From positions 90,203,588 to 90,267,587 of the forward strand of contig OZ018335.1 in assembly GCA_963969495.1 (NCBI GenBank): a stretch of 64,000 bases of DNA, in the 5' to 3' direction. Below are positions 9,365-20,880 of this stretch, one piece after another (within the stretch, counting starts at the first letter, position 1; each line of letters starts with the position of its first letter). Position numbers and translations under genes: made by a program. The notes under the pieces were generated by a model, which had not been told where the DNA came from, ran no database searches, and saw nothing but the letters and a program-made list of their open reading frames with translations. This stretch comes from Ceratothoa steindachneri (Eukaryota > Arthropoda > Malacostraca > Isopoda > Cymothoidae).

Positions 9365-11000
9365 CTATGACTTCGCAGAATTTGCTTTTAACACTATAGA
9401 AAAGGATATAATGAAAGCGACCCTTTTACCCCACCAAGAAGGAAATATCCCATTGTGTCAAATTTGGGCTACGTCTGACTTCGGCGTCCTAGTGTTTTGC
9501 AACAATTTACTAGGGAGAATGAGAAATTTTAGGATGCTTTAGAAATATTTTTCAGGAGTCAGAATTAAAACCATCTACGTATGCCAAAGAGTTAATAGCT
9601 TTGGCTCTTGCAGTAAAAAAGTTATAACATTTATTCAAAGTGTCTAAATGTTTTGCTTTAACACATTGCAAGGCGATCATTGGCACCGTGAAATCTCTCA
9701 CAACCAGGCAATCTCCAAAAGAGGCCAGCACATTTGAATTCATTAGTAAGTACACTAATGATACTCGTCACATAACGAGAAGAGATAAGCTTAATGATAC
9801 TCTTCCCTGTCACGCATCAAATATTACAAGACACAATCTATGCACCCTATTGTATCAACACCACCACCTACGAGAAAAGAAAGCAATATAAATCTCTTAT
9901 GCTATTCTATTAATCAACCTTTCCTTTTTTTACTATTATTGACAATGAAGCTTTAGCCGAATCTCAGTTGACCGATTTCCAATTGAAAAATATACCGAAG
10001 AACGCTTTCACCTCGCTTTATTTTCATAAGATTATTCTACCCTCTTCCTCGCATTCTATCATTTGTGATCTATTGAAATGTTTTGTTTGTCCTTATCTCA
10101 GCTCTGATTTCTGAAACCTAATCTACAACTATTTTTGCAATTTAGGTCATTTAGGCACACACGATATCCTCAAATCAATTTCAGACAGATTCGCCTGGTT
10201 TGAGATAGGAGAATACATACGCTAGTGGGTTAGAAACTGTCTTCAATGTCAGAAGTGCATAATCCAAAGACATACGAAACCACATTTTACACAATTTGCT
10301 GCAGTTGAAACAAGGTTTGACACCATCCACTGTACATATTAAGTTATTTTGTAGCCTAGAAAAGTCACCATAATCTGCTGCTATTATAAGTGGTTTGGGG
10401 CATATGCACTTATGGACTGAGCATCAAAATCTGTGGTTAAAGCATTCATCGCCAAATACATTGCATGTTTTGGTGCTTCTGTTATCATATTCTCAGATAA
10501 TGGATTGCAATTTCTTTCTAAGCCCTTTCAGCCCTTAATAAAACTCACTTCGGCAGAATACATTTTCTGCTAATACAGCCAAAACTGCTCTTAATGAAAA
10601 ACAACACAGAAACCCATAGGATCATCTATCAGACTATAAGGACCTCCTGGAAAAGGTTACAAAATCTCTCATCTACTCTACTTGACATGTAGTACTTGCC
10701 AACGTAGTAAACCAAGAAACAGGATTTTCCACTACTCAATTGGTTTATGGTACTACATTACGCATTCCAGGTGACCATTTTGTCCGAGAGGACCCTTCTC
10801 AATGCTGGGACATACAACGATATCCAGCAAACACGAATTATCTTGCCCCTACCCCTTATTTTTTGTCCTATGGCTCCAAAAGAACCTTTCATTGCCAAAA
10901 ATTGAAGGACTGCATACACGTTTTCTTAATATACATTCAAATACGTCCTACATTTACCCCTACATAAAGGCCCATACAAGGTACTGCAGAAGATAAAATT
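9365..11000 (+). pseudogene. Ty3/Gypsy RNase H and integrase remnant
   Basis: Directly after the Polinton arm come FAEFAFNTIEKDIMKATLL, the helix that follows the connection domain, and then RNase H text such as ELIALALAVKK and STFEFISKYTNDTRHITRRDK. Integrase follows: HLGTHDILKSISDRFAWF, a zinc-binding CLQCQKC (about 10230-10250), RFDTIHC at the start of the core, IIFSDNGLQF (second Asp) near 10490, and the late Gypsy segment LVYGTTLRIPGDHF at 10740. It closes near 10980 with a PYKVLQKIKF-like segment, typical of integrase C-termini. Frames change many times, so the copy is dead. The order continues the Gypsy fragments at 16-3088. Confidence 0.7.
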
Positions 11001-11810
11001 TGCCTACATACTTCAAGGAAGCTAAAGAACTATTCGTGCTCACATATGAAATATAAACCAGTAGACATGAAAAACAACACGCAATCTAACACAGAGAATG
11101 CTCACATGCAATTCAACATGCAAATTCCTCATACACAGCCGACGAAGACACCGATAGAACTTAAGAGCAAACATGGCAAATACATCTGAACATCTCATTG
11201 AAATCTCTTCATAATTGGTCAAATATCCTTGACTACGGTTTTAACTAAATTTTTATATTAAAATCCATTGCTCATTCACACATAAAAGATACTTTGATAT
11301 GTTTAAGAAACTCGGACGCACTTTGAGCAATCAATTTACTTGCACTCTTTATATTACCATTATAATTACCATGTTTTCTATAAAACGAGTATAACTATTA
11401 TTGTTCTGTCCCTTCGATGGTTAGCTTTTGATTCTATACCTTCGTTAGTTATTATTTTATTTATGCCATTAATAACCCCATATAGCTAACATTTAAATTA
11501 TTATTTTTCACTTCATTGATTTTAAAAATTAATTTAGTTACCAACATAGCAATTTTCATGTACGAGATTGAATCTTTCATTCAGGGTTTATCACAACTAG
11601 GAATAATAAAGTATATTATTTGTCTTCATTTGTACATAGCCTATTAATTTTATGTTTCAAACACTATTGATATTTGTTTAAAATGTGCATTAATTTTCAA
11701 GGGAATTTATTTGTCAATTGGAAGTGACTCATGAGTTCATCTATTCCACACATACAACGCTACAATTATAATTATCACCATACTCTTCTTTACATGCCTT
11801 TCCCTCAATC
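11000..11810. other. AT-rich stretch without recognised gene
   Basis: Only short open stretches occur. It may be the spacer between Gypsy pol and the 3' LTR. I see no motif worth naming. Confidence 0.3.
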
Positions 11811-11819
11811 AGAAGGTGG

Positions 11820-12130
11820 AGTATTATATAGCGTTCTTCTCCTTGCTCCATATAAGTAGGAGCCTTTTCTGTCACCCTCTGGTGCTCAACTTCTCGCTGC
11901 TGGAGAAAACATCTAGGACGGATCGCTTTAGCGAAGCGTTCCTAATACAAAACCATAAACGTTTCTTTTGAGATTACCGCAAAAAAGACCACAGAAAGTG
12001 GTTGATCCAACTTTTAGACACACGCGCACAACGCCATTCGTTGTAAGTGTTTATACAATATTTTCTTGTATAGTGACGTCACTAACTTAGCCCATCAATT
12101 CATTGAAGTAAATCTAATTCAGCCTCCTAG
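11820..12130 (+). repeat. Probable Gypsy 3' LTR remnant
   Basis: After a GAAGGTGGAGTATTATATAGC segment, like the 'GGRGG then LTR' junction of Gypsy elements, there is a TATA-like TATAAGTAGG (about 11851) and a more GC-rich R-like stretch to about 11940. It is followed by AT-rich sequence. No second LTR copy lies in the window to prove it, so the ends are open. Confidence 0.35.
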
Positions 12131-12552
12131 TTTTAAAATGTAAAACTACAAACTTAGCTCTATTGAAATAATTACTTTTTGATAGTCATTCATTAGTATC
12201 TGTTAATCATTATAGTGTCCAACTATACAAGTGTATATTCATTGCAAATTATTGACCGACTTTCATCAGGTTTTCCATCTAGGTTCTAATCACATACTTC
12301 TCACAGATTTCATCATTATTGAGCCTTGATTGGAATTTAACATTCATAAGTTCTCGTATTCAACAGGTTGATATTTGTTAAATTATTTATAATCTGGTCA
12401 TATTATTTAATATTTGTTATTAAAATGTTGTTGCAAAAATTTAATTTCTCTCAACCTGTGTGGAAGTGGAAAGGGAGTTACTGTCACATAAGCTAACCAA
12501 ATTCAGCTTACCCCATATAAACAGGTGCTCATTCAAATTTAGCTCAAATACG

Positions 12553-12556
<4 letters not shown>
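12130..12556. other. AT-rich stretch, nothing recognised
   Basis: No gene, repeat or RNA feature was seen. It leads into a TA microsatellite. Confidence 0.3.

Positions 12557-12642
<86 letters not shown>
12557..12642. repeat. (TA)n microsatellite
   Basis: About 43 TA units. The mariner element begins directly at its right end, so the TA tract supplied the target site. Confidence 0.99.
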
Positions 12643-12643
<1 letters not shown>

Positions 12644-13573
12644 GAGGGGTGGGCAATAAGTTTTGCGAATCGGTAGGGCAAAACAGAGGAAGGGGGATGG
12701 CTGTTTGTGGTGGTGTTACAACAAGTTATGACAAGTCAGGACCTGCAGCCGCACGCTTCTGCCTCGTCAATTTAAGAAGCAGTAGCTGATCGAAGATCGT
12801 CAGTCACAAAGTTTTCAACAATGGAGAAGGTTCTGCACCGCGCAATGATAAAATTTTTAACCAAAGAAGGCAAGAAAGCAAAATAGATCCATGAACGCAT
12901 GGTTGCAGTGTACACCGACAACGCCCATTCCTATGCAACCATTGCTTGCTGGAATAGGAAGTTCCGCCATGGTCGTGAGTCCCTTGAAGATGACCCACGT
13001 CCAGGACCCCCGTCAGACGTAACCAACGAGGACAATGTGGCCCGTGTGGAGAGGATGATCCTCGAAAATCGACGGGTGAAGGTCGAAGAAATCGAGCGAC
13101 AACTTGGAATATCACATGGAAGTGTTATTAAGATCATCTACGACAATTTGGCCATGACCAAGCTCTATGCCCGTTGGGTCCTTAAAAACTTCATGCCTCA
13201 TGATCGACTTCAACGTCGTCAAAGCCCACAAGGCCTAGAGTTGCACAAGCTGCCCTGCGCGAGTGCAGATTCGAAGAGCTCAGCCATCCCCTCTACAGTC
13301 CAGATCTGGCCCCTAGCGACTACTTTTTATTCCGCCAGCTCAAGGCTGCGCTGCGTGGACGCCGATTTGTGGACGATGAAGATGTCCAGCTAGCCGTCGA
13401 GGAGTTGATTGAACAGCAATCGGGAGATTTCTGGATGTCGGGAATTCGAAGCCTCAGGGACAAGTGGCGCAAATTCATTGAAGTCGAGAGTAGTTATATT
13501 GAAAAATAATAAATCACTTTTCCTAATATCTCGTTTCCTTATATCCGAATTGAAAACTTATTGACTGCCCCTC

Positions 13574-13574
<1 letters not shown>
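12643..13574 (+). mobile_element. Internally deleted mariner element in a TA tract
   Basis: Terminal inverted repeats of about 30 bp begin CGAGGGGTGGGCAATAAGTT (left) and CGAGGGGCAGTCAATAAGTT (right, reverse strand), with TA on each side. The element is 932 bp against about 1.3 kb for a full mariner. The missing length falls in the transposase catalytic core. It is inserted in a TA microsatellite, which continues on both sides. Confidence 0.92.
12821..13509 (+). pseudogene. mariner transposase, catalytic centre deleted
   Basis: ATG at 12821 starts MEKVLHRAMIKFLTKEGKKAK and meets TAG at 12884. The same frame continues from 12899 through the paired helix-turn-helix DNA-binding region, including EIERQLGISHGSVIKII (about 13090-13140) and the WVLKN linker near 13180. 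At about 13230-13250 the frame shifts and the text jumps to the C-terminus: HPLYSPDLAPSDYFLF carries the third catalytic Asp of DD34D, then KWRKFIEV and TAA at 13507. The first two catalytic Asp regions are missing. Mariner transposase cuts and pastes the element at TA; this copy cannot. Its DNA-binding half is nearly intact. Confidence 0.9.
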
Positions 13575-13812
<238 letters not shown>

Positions 13813-13865
13813 CGTGTGTTTGGGATTTTTAATGTTTTCTTTTTTCACAAAAAGTTTGATGTATG

Positions 13866-14990
13866 AGTAAATGGTCAGCGACTTTGGAAAGCATTCAATG
13901 TAAACATATAGTTGAGAAAAAGTTAGCTGAAATGAACGAATGGAAGCCATCTGAATATTAGAAAAGTTACCTGCGCCAGGTATCAAATGCCGACATGATG
14001 ACTGGTGCTGAATGTTCTGTTAACACAGTAAATGCTGTAATACGTGACATGGGAAGCTACAACGGAGACTACGAAGCCTTGGCCAGCAATAAGGAATACA
14101 GCCTGCGTTCAGATTGCGTCCGCACGCCGGAATTCATCAAACAAGTGAAGCAGAAGGTGGTGGAAGAATCGAGCAAGGTAACCTGGGCTTTGACGAGAAA
14201 GATAGGTATTGAGGTCACCACCATGAAGCTGGCTCTAATGAGGACCTTTGCTAATACTCGTACAAAAGGTGCAAAGGACAAATTTTGAAAGGCAATGCCA
14301 AGGGGAACCACTTGAGGAAGGCAAAGAAGCTCCAAAACAAGCTGAAGCATCGTGCTGAGCCGGGGTTGATCTGGTTCTTCCCAGATGAAAAGATCTTCTC
14401 CCGTGACCAGTTGCACAGCAACCAGAACAACAGGTAGCTTGTTACAAACCATATGACGGTTACTGCATTATGAAGATCAACTTCCACTAAAATATAATAG
14501 TTTGCGGGTGAGATTCCAGTGAGGAAAACGCCATGCTTTTCCAAATGTTTGAGCAAGGCCTTTTGCCAATTCAGACGGCTATATGGAGCTGCTAGAGATT
14601 GTGGTCAAAACTTGGCAGGAGAGGGTCGCTGCTGGAAGGCCATACCTCCGAAGAGAGTCAGAAGTGTTTGTTGGAGAATTTTTACGACCTCATCAACTCA
14701 ACTTACTTGGTTCTTAAATTGGCCGATTGTTATCTCATGGATTACTAGGTATGTTGGGGCATGGTTGAGATGGACATCAACCGTTCTGGCTACAACCGCA
14801 AGGCCGAGCTGGTGGCCAAGATCAAGGAAGTGTTCGAATATCTTTCATGGAACAAAGGGAGGAAAGCATGTGTCAGGTTCAGGAGCTGTCTTGAGGCTGT
14901 AGTTGAAGCTGAGGGCAACTATTCTAAGTTATCTCCCAGCCATAATCTAGGTGATATTAAAAGAAATATTAAATACTTTCATCTTTAGGT
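13866..14990 (+). pseudogene. Second mariner-superfamily transposase, degenerate
   Basis: Pieces in several frames follow the order of a Tc1/mariner transposase. They are a helix-turn-helix linker with TPEFIKQVKQKVVEES and MTRKIGI-like text (13995-14250), FFPDEKIFSRDQLHSN with the first catalytic Asp (about 14375-14420), LENFYDLINSTYL near 14670, and MVEMDINRSGYNRKAELVAKIKEVF with a closing CVRFRSCLEAVVEAEG segment (14761-14920). The D-E-K-I-F motif and the N-x-x-x-x-A-x-L-x-x-x-I-K-E-V-F ending indicate a mariner lineage different from the element at 12643. The region around the second Asp is unreadable. I did not identify terminal repeats. Confidence 0.75.
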
Positions 14991-15034
14991 GAGGTATTGC
15001 GTTTTTTCTTAACCGTGAAATAATTTAGCCCGAA

Positions 15035-15036
<2 letters not shown>

Positions 15037-15072
<36 letters not shown>
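15037..15072. repeat. (TA)n microsatellite, short
   Basis: About 18 TA units directly after the second mariner remnant. Confidence 0.97.
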
Positions 15073-15076
<4 letters not shown>

Positions 15077-15784
15077 AATATTCGGTATAAATATAGAGGG
15101 GTGCAAAGAGCAAGGCAAATATTGAAAAATGAAAATAAAACGTGGGAGATAAGGAGCGAATAAGGAAAGTTAAAAAGTAGAAAAACAGAGGGTTAATAAA
15201 AGATTGACGAAAACTGAATTTTCATTGAATTTGAGCTGAAATTATTCCTCCCTATTAATATATTCAAATATTAAATAATAAAAAGGGATACACGGAATGA
15301 GACCCAGAATAAAACCATGTAACTCTTAAAATATTTTAGAAACTCCTCCACACCTTTCGAAAGAAGATAGGTCTGAGTCTATAGACTAGTGTAGACTAGA
15401 CCTTCTAAATGAATTTTATAGACTAGCATAGACTGTGGAGTCGCATTCTTTCATAAATAGACAATACTAAAAAGATGGAAAATTTTTAAGAATAAATATT
15501 TAATATTGGAAGTTAGATAGTTTTATATAAAAAAATATTAGGAATATATGGCTTATATTTATATATGTCCTATTTTCCTGTATTGTTATCCATAAGCTTT
15601 TTAGAGGGTCTCAACGTGGTCTTTTTTTATTTAAATACAAGCCGCTGTTCTCTTCCTTAACAGGAAGAGCTTGATTACATAGGTACCCCTGCGGGGGTGT
15701 GGCCTACGGCCTTATTTGCTAATCTTAACCGCCTTTTTTAATCCCCTTTATAGACTCTTTATTTTAACACCCTGAACACCCTTT
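15073..15784. other. AT-rich intergenic stretch
   Basis: No gene seen. Two small hairpins occur near 15687-15712 (CCCCTGCGGGG, then GGCCTACGGCC). The second is partly echoed as CCTACGGCC near 15866, just after the CTT repeat. Confidence 0.35.
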
Positions 15785-15855
15785 TCTTCTTCTTCTTCTT
15801 TTTCTTCTTCTTCTTCTTCTTCTTCTTGTTGTTGTTCTTCTTCTTCTTCTTCTTC
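15785..15855. repeat. (CTT)n microsatellite
   Basis: About 70 bp of CTT with a short GTTGTTGTT break. Confidence 0.97.
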
Positions 15856-15899
15856 GGTCTGTGTCCTACGGCCTATCATGATTCTTTTTTTCTTTTCTC

Positions 15900-16170
15900 C
15901 ATCTAAATTTGCTATAATAATTTCCATGCCAAAATTTTAATATATTTTCTGAACTTCACCATTTGTAATTCTTTTAGTTTTAAAAAAAAGTCACAAAAAT
16001 TCGATACTTATATTTATTTCTGAACTTTACCATTTTATTTTTTTATATTATAAAGGAATTATTAGAAATAACTTTGATAACAAAATTAAATCCACTTAGG
16101 TGACAACCGAACTAAAAGAAAAAATCTTATTCAAAACTTCAAAAAATCTCGTTCTTAAAATATAGGGTTA
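15900..16170. repeat. Dispersed AT-rich repeat with TGAACTTCACCATTT motif (copy 1)
   Basis: TTTCTGAACTTCACCATTT at about 15950 and TTTCTGAACTTTACCATTT at about 16018 are followed by AAGGAATTATTAGAAATAAC. The same string of motifs occurs at 23600-23830, and in the opposite orientation at 56180-56640; parts occur at 62900-63040. I see no coding potential. Confidence 0.7.
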
Positions 16171-16438
16171 TGGATAATGTCCATTGTTTCTCTGGGACCT
16201 TATACAGATCGGTAACCCTAGTTTACCTGAGGATTGCTTATCTTTTCAAGCTAATATTTGGGGGTGGCTGATCTTAACAAATTAATTATGAGAATCAAAG
16301 AATAGATGTAAGGAGCAGCTTCTCTGAGCTAATTTTGAGAATGAAAGAATAAAAAAATATACCAAGCTATATTATTAAAAAAATGGTATCTAAATTCTAA
16401 TAGGTGTATAGAAATAAGTGAACATCATAAGGAATTAG

Positions 16439-16440
<2 letters not shown>

Positions 16441-16500
<60 letters not shown>
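16441..16500. repeat. (TA)n microsatellite
   Basis: About 58 bp of TA, closing with TACATA. Confidence 0.98.
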
Positions 16501-16507
16501 GGTAAAT

Positions 16508-16700
16508 ATGTAGACTAGCGGCCCGGCCGAAAAAACGTACTATTTTCGTCCGTATTCCAAAATGTTTCACGTTTTTAGAGTACATTTAAGGGGACGGCTC
16601 ATGTGGGGGTAAACACAAGGGGGAAACCACACTATGAATATCCTGAGTTTTATTAAATTGGGGGGGTCTGGGGGGCACAGCCCCCAGTATATTATCCTAA
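16508..16700 (+). mobile_element. Possible short Helitron-like element
   Basis: A GC-rich beginning (TAGACTAGCGGCCCGGCC) is followed about 170 bp later by a strong hairpin, CTGGGGGGCACAGCCCCCAG (about 16669-16688). Twelve bases on, CTAA ends at 16700 and is followed by T. A 3' hairpin a few bases before CTRR with a T after it is the hallmark of Helitron ends. The 5' end does not clearly show the expected TC start, so this is a weak call. Confidence 0.3.
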
Positions 16701-16973
16701 TTGTTATAATGTTCTGACGTTTACAGAGGTGAATGCTTTAACTACATCATGTCAGCGTCTTTAATCGTTTTGCGAATTATAATATGGGTTGGAGGGGGGG
16801 GGGAGGGAGGGCGTCAGAAATGCTTGATTTCAATTTTTTCACACTTAATAGCTTTTTATTATCCTCATTCGGAGTCATTTTTATTTGTCAATATATTTTT
16901 CCCCATTTTACTATTTTTATTACCTTCTTTTATACATTTAAATGTAATTAGCTAGATCATTTCAAGGAACTAC

Positions 16974-17261
16974 TTGTTTTTTAGCAGTTTGGGTGTCAAA
17001 CATTCCCCTTTTACACAGTTTGAAAATGATCAATCAGACGTAAAAATAGTATCGAATTGTGAACTTTGTCCCTCCTCTATTGCGGAATTATTAACCCTAG
17101 TTTCTGATAAAGATAAATTAAACACCTTTTTGGATGTTCATAATTTAGTGCAAATTAAAAGCGAATGCGACATTTGTGGCCGAGCATTAGATGTGAACCC
17201 TAACTTTGAATTTAGATGCTCGAAAATAAAACGTGATTCAAGTCAGCTAGATTTCGAATAG
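16974..17261 (+). pseudogene. N-terminal fragment resembling ISXO2-like transposase
   Basis: The open stretch has ELLTLVSDKDKLNTFL, then CDICGRALDVNPNFEFRC, a C-x2-C ... C zinc-binding segment. In ISXO2-like (Merlin-related) transposases a short helical region with a leucine-rich F-L step precedes a C-P-x-C-G ... W-x-C zinc ribbon. Here the last aromatic is Phe. The sequence before it (CTTGTTTTTTAGCAG) looks like a splice acceptor, but no upstream exon was found. The DDE domain is absent, so it is a fragment or an unrelated zinc-binding protein. Confidence 0.35.
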
Positions 17262-17557
17262 GACGCAGACACGTAAAATAAATAGGCTTTCCTCTTCGCT
17301 ATTTCGGAAGTATAACCACTGCAATTAGTACGGAAACAGCGTGTTTCGTTTGTTTTTTGGGGGCAATTTTGTAAAAAAAATGGCCTACGTAAACAACGTT
17401 TTCGGTTTGTTTACTTTCGGGCATTTTCTTAATACAAAAAAGGGCGGCAGCTATCATTCGAAGAAAACTCAAACGCGCATGAATATTCAAACACGGGTGA
17501 ACGATAATATTTACCCAAAAATAATTTTTTCTGCCGGGCCACTCGTCTACATGTTTA

Positions 17558-17560
<3 letters not shown>
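17262..17560. other. Intergenic stretch before TA tract
   Basis: No recognisable gene was seen. The open frames on both strands owe their length to the neighbouring TA tract. Confidence 0.3.

Positions 17561-17638
<78 letters not shown>
17561..17638. repeat. (TA)n microsatellite
   Basis: About 39 TA units, directly abutting the palindromic MITE. Confidence 0.99.
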
Positions 17639-17931
<293 letters not shown>

Positions 17932-18066
17932 AATAGACAGCAGTTTTATTGTATACATATTTTGTTGAAGACCATTGTATATTTAGGAGAGGTTCGGAAA
18001 AAAATTAAGAGGGGATAGAAAGATAATAGGTCAGTGGCTATACACCGATGAAGGCTACTCCTTAGG

Positions 18067-18098
18067 CGCGCGCGCGTGTGTGTGTATGTGTGTGTATC
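18067..18098. repeat. (CG)n/(TG)n simple repeat
   Basis: CGCGCGCG passes into TGTGTGTATGTGTGTGTA. Confidence 0.9.
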
Positions 18099-18191
18099 TG
18101 ACTTGAGTGGCTGGAGGGAGGATAGGTTGGAGGGAGGCTAGTATTACCCAAAACGCGCCATTCTCATCTCTCATACACATACATATGTGTG

Positions 18192-18290
18192 TATGGGTGT
18201 TAGTTCAGTGTAGTCTCTTGCTGTGGGGCACCTACGGGCCTCCGCAACGTTTTGTCTCGTGTTCGATTCCACAGGTGCCTTGGATGTTGA
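18192..18290 (+). repeat. Possible tRNA-derived SINE head
   Basis: TAGTTCAGTG (18201-18210) fits an RNA polymerase III A box and GTTCGATTCC (18261-18270) a B box. The 60-bp spacing is longer than in a tRNA gene, and the parts between do not fold into an evident cloverleaf. A SINE head is therefore more likely than a tRNA. I could not define the body or tail. Confidence 0.4.
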
Positions 18291-18764
18291 GGGTTGGCTT
18301 TATCTTCATTGATTATGATGGCTTCTGAGATGTTTAGTCTAGATGGATTTCTCTCTTTTCTTTTTATCTTGGTGTTCTCAACCATAATCTATCATGTAAG
18401 GCTGGTTTTGTGAATGCTCTCAATATGGTTTTTAGGCGCACCGTTTTGAAGATGAATTCTTAAACGCCTCGAAAGGGTAGTGGTTATCTATCAAACATAG
18501 TTAAAGTTATTATGCAGCTTGAAGTCTTCATGTGGGCAGTTGAACTCGCAGACTATCTTTTAAAAGTAGCAAGGGAGGGCTAGGATCGGACTTTGGCAGG
18601 AAGAGTATTCCAGAGTCTAGGAGTACAAACTGAGAAGGAACGGTCACTCATCGAGCAGATGACAGAACGAGGAGTACTCAGGAGGGGAGCGAGGTTAAAC
18701 TGGAGTGCCCTTGGAGTTTGACGATGGGAGAAGGCCGACGAGAGATAAGGTAGGCCCTCGAGGT
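18291..18764. other. Intergenic stretch with weak coding character
   Basis: A less AT-rich segment at about 18560-18790 (GAGTATTCCAGAGTCTAGGA onward) reads GRVFQSLGV with stops in one + frame. I cannot assign it. It could be a further transposon fragment or the SINE tail. Confidence 0.25.
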
Positions 18765-19640
18765 TTAGGGCCTTGTAGGTGATAATAGGAATTTTATAGT
18801 GGATACGTAAGCGAATAGGTAACCAGTGTAGCTAGCTATGAGAGGCTGCAAATGCTGAGTTTCGTTTTCACTGGCTATGAGTAAATAGTTTGCATATGAG
18901 ACAACGAAATCCAAATCAACCAAAATATGATTGTTATAACTTTTTGAAATGTTTTTGATTAGTTGGACATTCCCTGAGGTAAGACAAGTATTCATAAAAA
19001 CCTAGAAAGGTCTTCATATCAGTCTTTTCAATGGATGCAGTTTCTACGGGAATTTGAAAAAATGCAGCGTCAATCTTAGAGAACTTTATACAGTTTGGTA
19101 GTTTTGCTGGTAGGTCGGTAACATAAGGTAAGTAGTATTTGTATTTAACAATCACAGAACTAAGTCGCCTATAGTCACAAGTAATGCGGAAGCTGCCTAC
19201 TGACTCCTTAACAAGATGAACTGGCTAAGAATAGGGTGATTTGCTCGCTCTAATCTTACCTTCTGACAGCATAGTTTGTATGTTGTCTTGGACAACATTT
19301 AACATTTTTGGAGAAAGGCGCCTTGTTCTCTCATCGAACGGGGGACCTCGGGAGATAAAATGATGAAATGAGGGGAGAACGTTATGCATGTTTTGGAAAT
19401 TAACACCTTCATTGGTTGGTTTATAAAAGTCACTATATTTGTTTATTAATCGGTCTATCGGCAAGCCATCAGAAATAAATGAAACGGTGGGAAGAATTGA
19501 ATTTTTCCTTATTGTTTGAAGAGATAAATTCGTGGTACCATCTAACCAACACGATTTCCTTAAATTAACTAATAGATTATAGTGTGCACCTAATATAGCA
19601 TTTAGGTCACAGAGATCACACTCTGGCCCTTAATTAACTC
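18765..19640 (-). pseudogene. Ty3/Gypsy protease end and reverse transcriptase
   Basis: Reading leftward from 19640: AHYNLLVNLRKSCWLDG (the segment joining protease and RT), GPPFDERTRRLSPKML near 19330, then the RT core with ASKSPYS, CDYRRL, KFSKIDAAFFQIPV (first catalytic Asp region, about 19070), KTDMKTFLGFYEYL, and finally YANYLLIASEN, where the usual Y-(V/I)-D-D box has become YANY. Loss of both palm aspartates and several stops make it inactive. It is separate from the Gypsy remnant at 16-11000 and on the opposite strand. Confidence 0.8.
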
Positions 19641-20880
19641 AAATACGTGATCCTCTATTTAAAAATTCAGCAAGAATTGAGCCATCGTCGCTCTGACCGA
19701 TAGTTTCTGCGACAAATAGTCTTTGTGCATCCCTTTTTCTATAACATATCATCCATCCTCAGGTTCTGCATTTCCGACATTTATTCCGTTATTTTTACAC
19801 TCAAACGAACTCTTTCTTTGAGGTGTATTTCTACATTTTCTGGGACACACAATTCTACTCGGTTTTTAGTTTTCTCTATAAATTCTATTGTGACTTGCGC
19901 ACAACTAAAAGCATAACTATTTTTAAACAGTATTTGCTTTTTCAAAAGTCGTAATGCGACCTTACTTTTCTATTCTCGTATTAACAAGAGTCCCCCGACG
20001 ACTCCTCTGGTTCAGCCTTACATTTGAGGAATGTGAGACTTTATTTCCTCTGTAACTCAGCTCCTGGAATCCAATTTGTTCCGTAGACTTAACACGGCTC
20101 TTCTATGGCTCAAGTAACACATCGTTTATACAACAGGATGATGGCTCTCTTAGATCATCATGCAACACATTCATCTCGTTTAGTTGTTGCACACGTCTGT
20201 TATTTTCAACCTTAAACTAAAATCGTGACTCAACACAGGTGCCTCTGTGCCCTCAAATAACTTTGACTGCATCCTCGTCCTCCTCAGGGTTCGATGCACT
20301 TGGCTCGTGTAAATATCGTGCTTGACCATTGCCGTCGGTCAAGGGATATGTGTTGCTTTTACCTGTAATTCACCTACCGGGGCGGTATATCTTTCAAACA
20401 TTTTGGTTCATAAATTCCATCCCTAATGAAGTACTTTTCTTACTAACGAAATGGAGGAATTAAAGGATAATAAAGATATTATTAGAAAAAAAAACCCTAA
20501 AATTTTGTCTTACTAAACAAAAATAACCCTCTAAAAACCAAACATTATTCTGCCTAATTATTCGACATTTAGAAAAATAACAAATGATCGAACCAAGGAA
20601 CTTAAGAAAAGAACAAACACACCCATATGTGAGAACAAAAGAATATCGAACCAAATCAAACTAAAACCTATTAAAGGAGAATTCACCTCCGGATATAAAC
20701 GTGTCAATGTAATCATATCCCAAAGTTACAGCTCGAGCATATTACATGATAGAGAAGTACCTCAACAGCCTTTTCACACTGTACATCTCAGCAAAGGGAA
20801 AGTCATCGGTGATATATACTTTGAGGTTGAGCTTAGCTGACTCAATACTATTGTTGGTATTTTCAATATTCTTTGCTTCT
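19641..20880. other. Probable upstream part of the minus-strand Gypsy, unreadable
   Basis: I looked for zinc knuckle and protease motifs leftward from 20420 and found only scattered short open pieces. The region has some coding-like composition but no secure landmark. Confidence 0.25.

Noticed and set aside
14069..14452. Minus-strand gene of 127 codons opposite the second mariner
   Set aside because: It is a shadow of the plus-strand transposase, whose motifs are recognisable.
18201..18270. tRNA gene
   Set aside because: The boxes are 60 bp apart and no cloverleaf or anticodon arm could be drawn; a SINE head is more likely.
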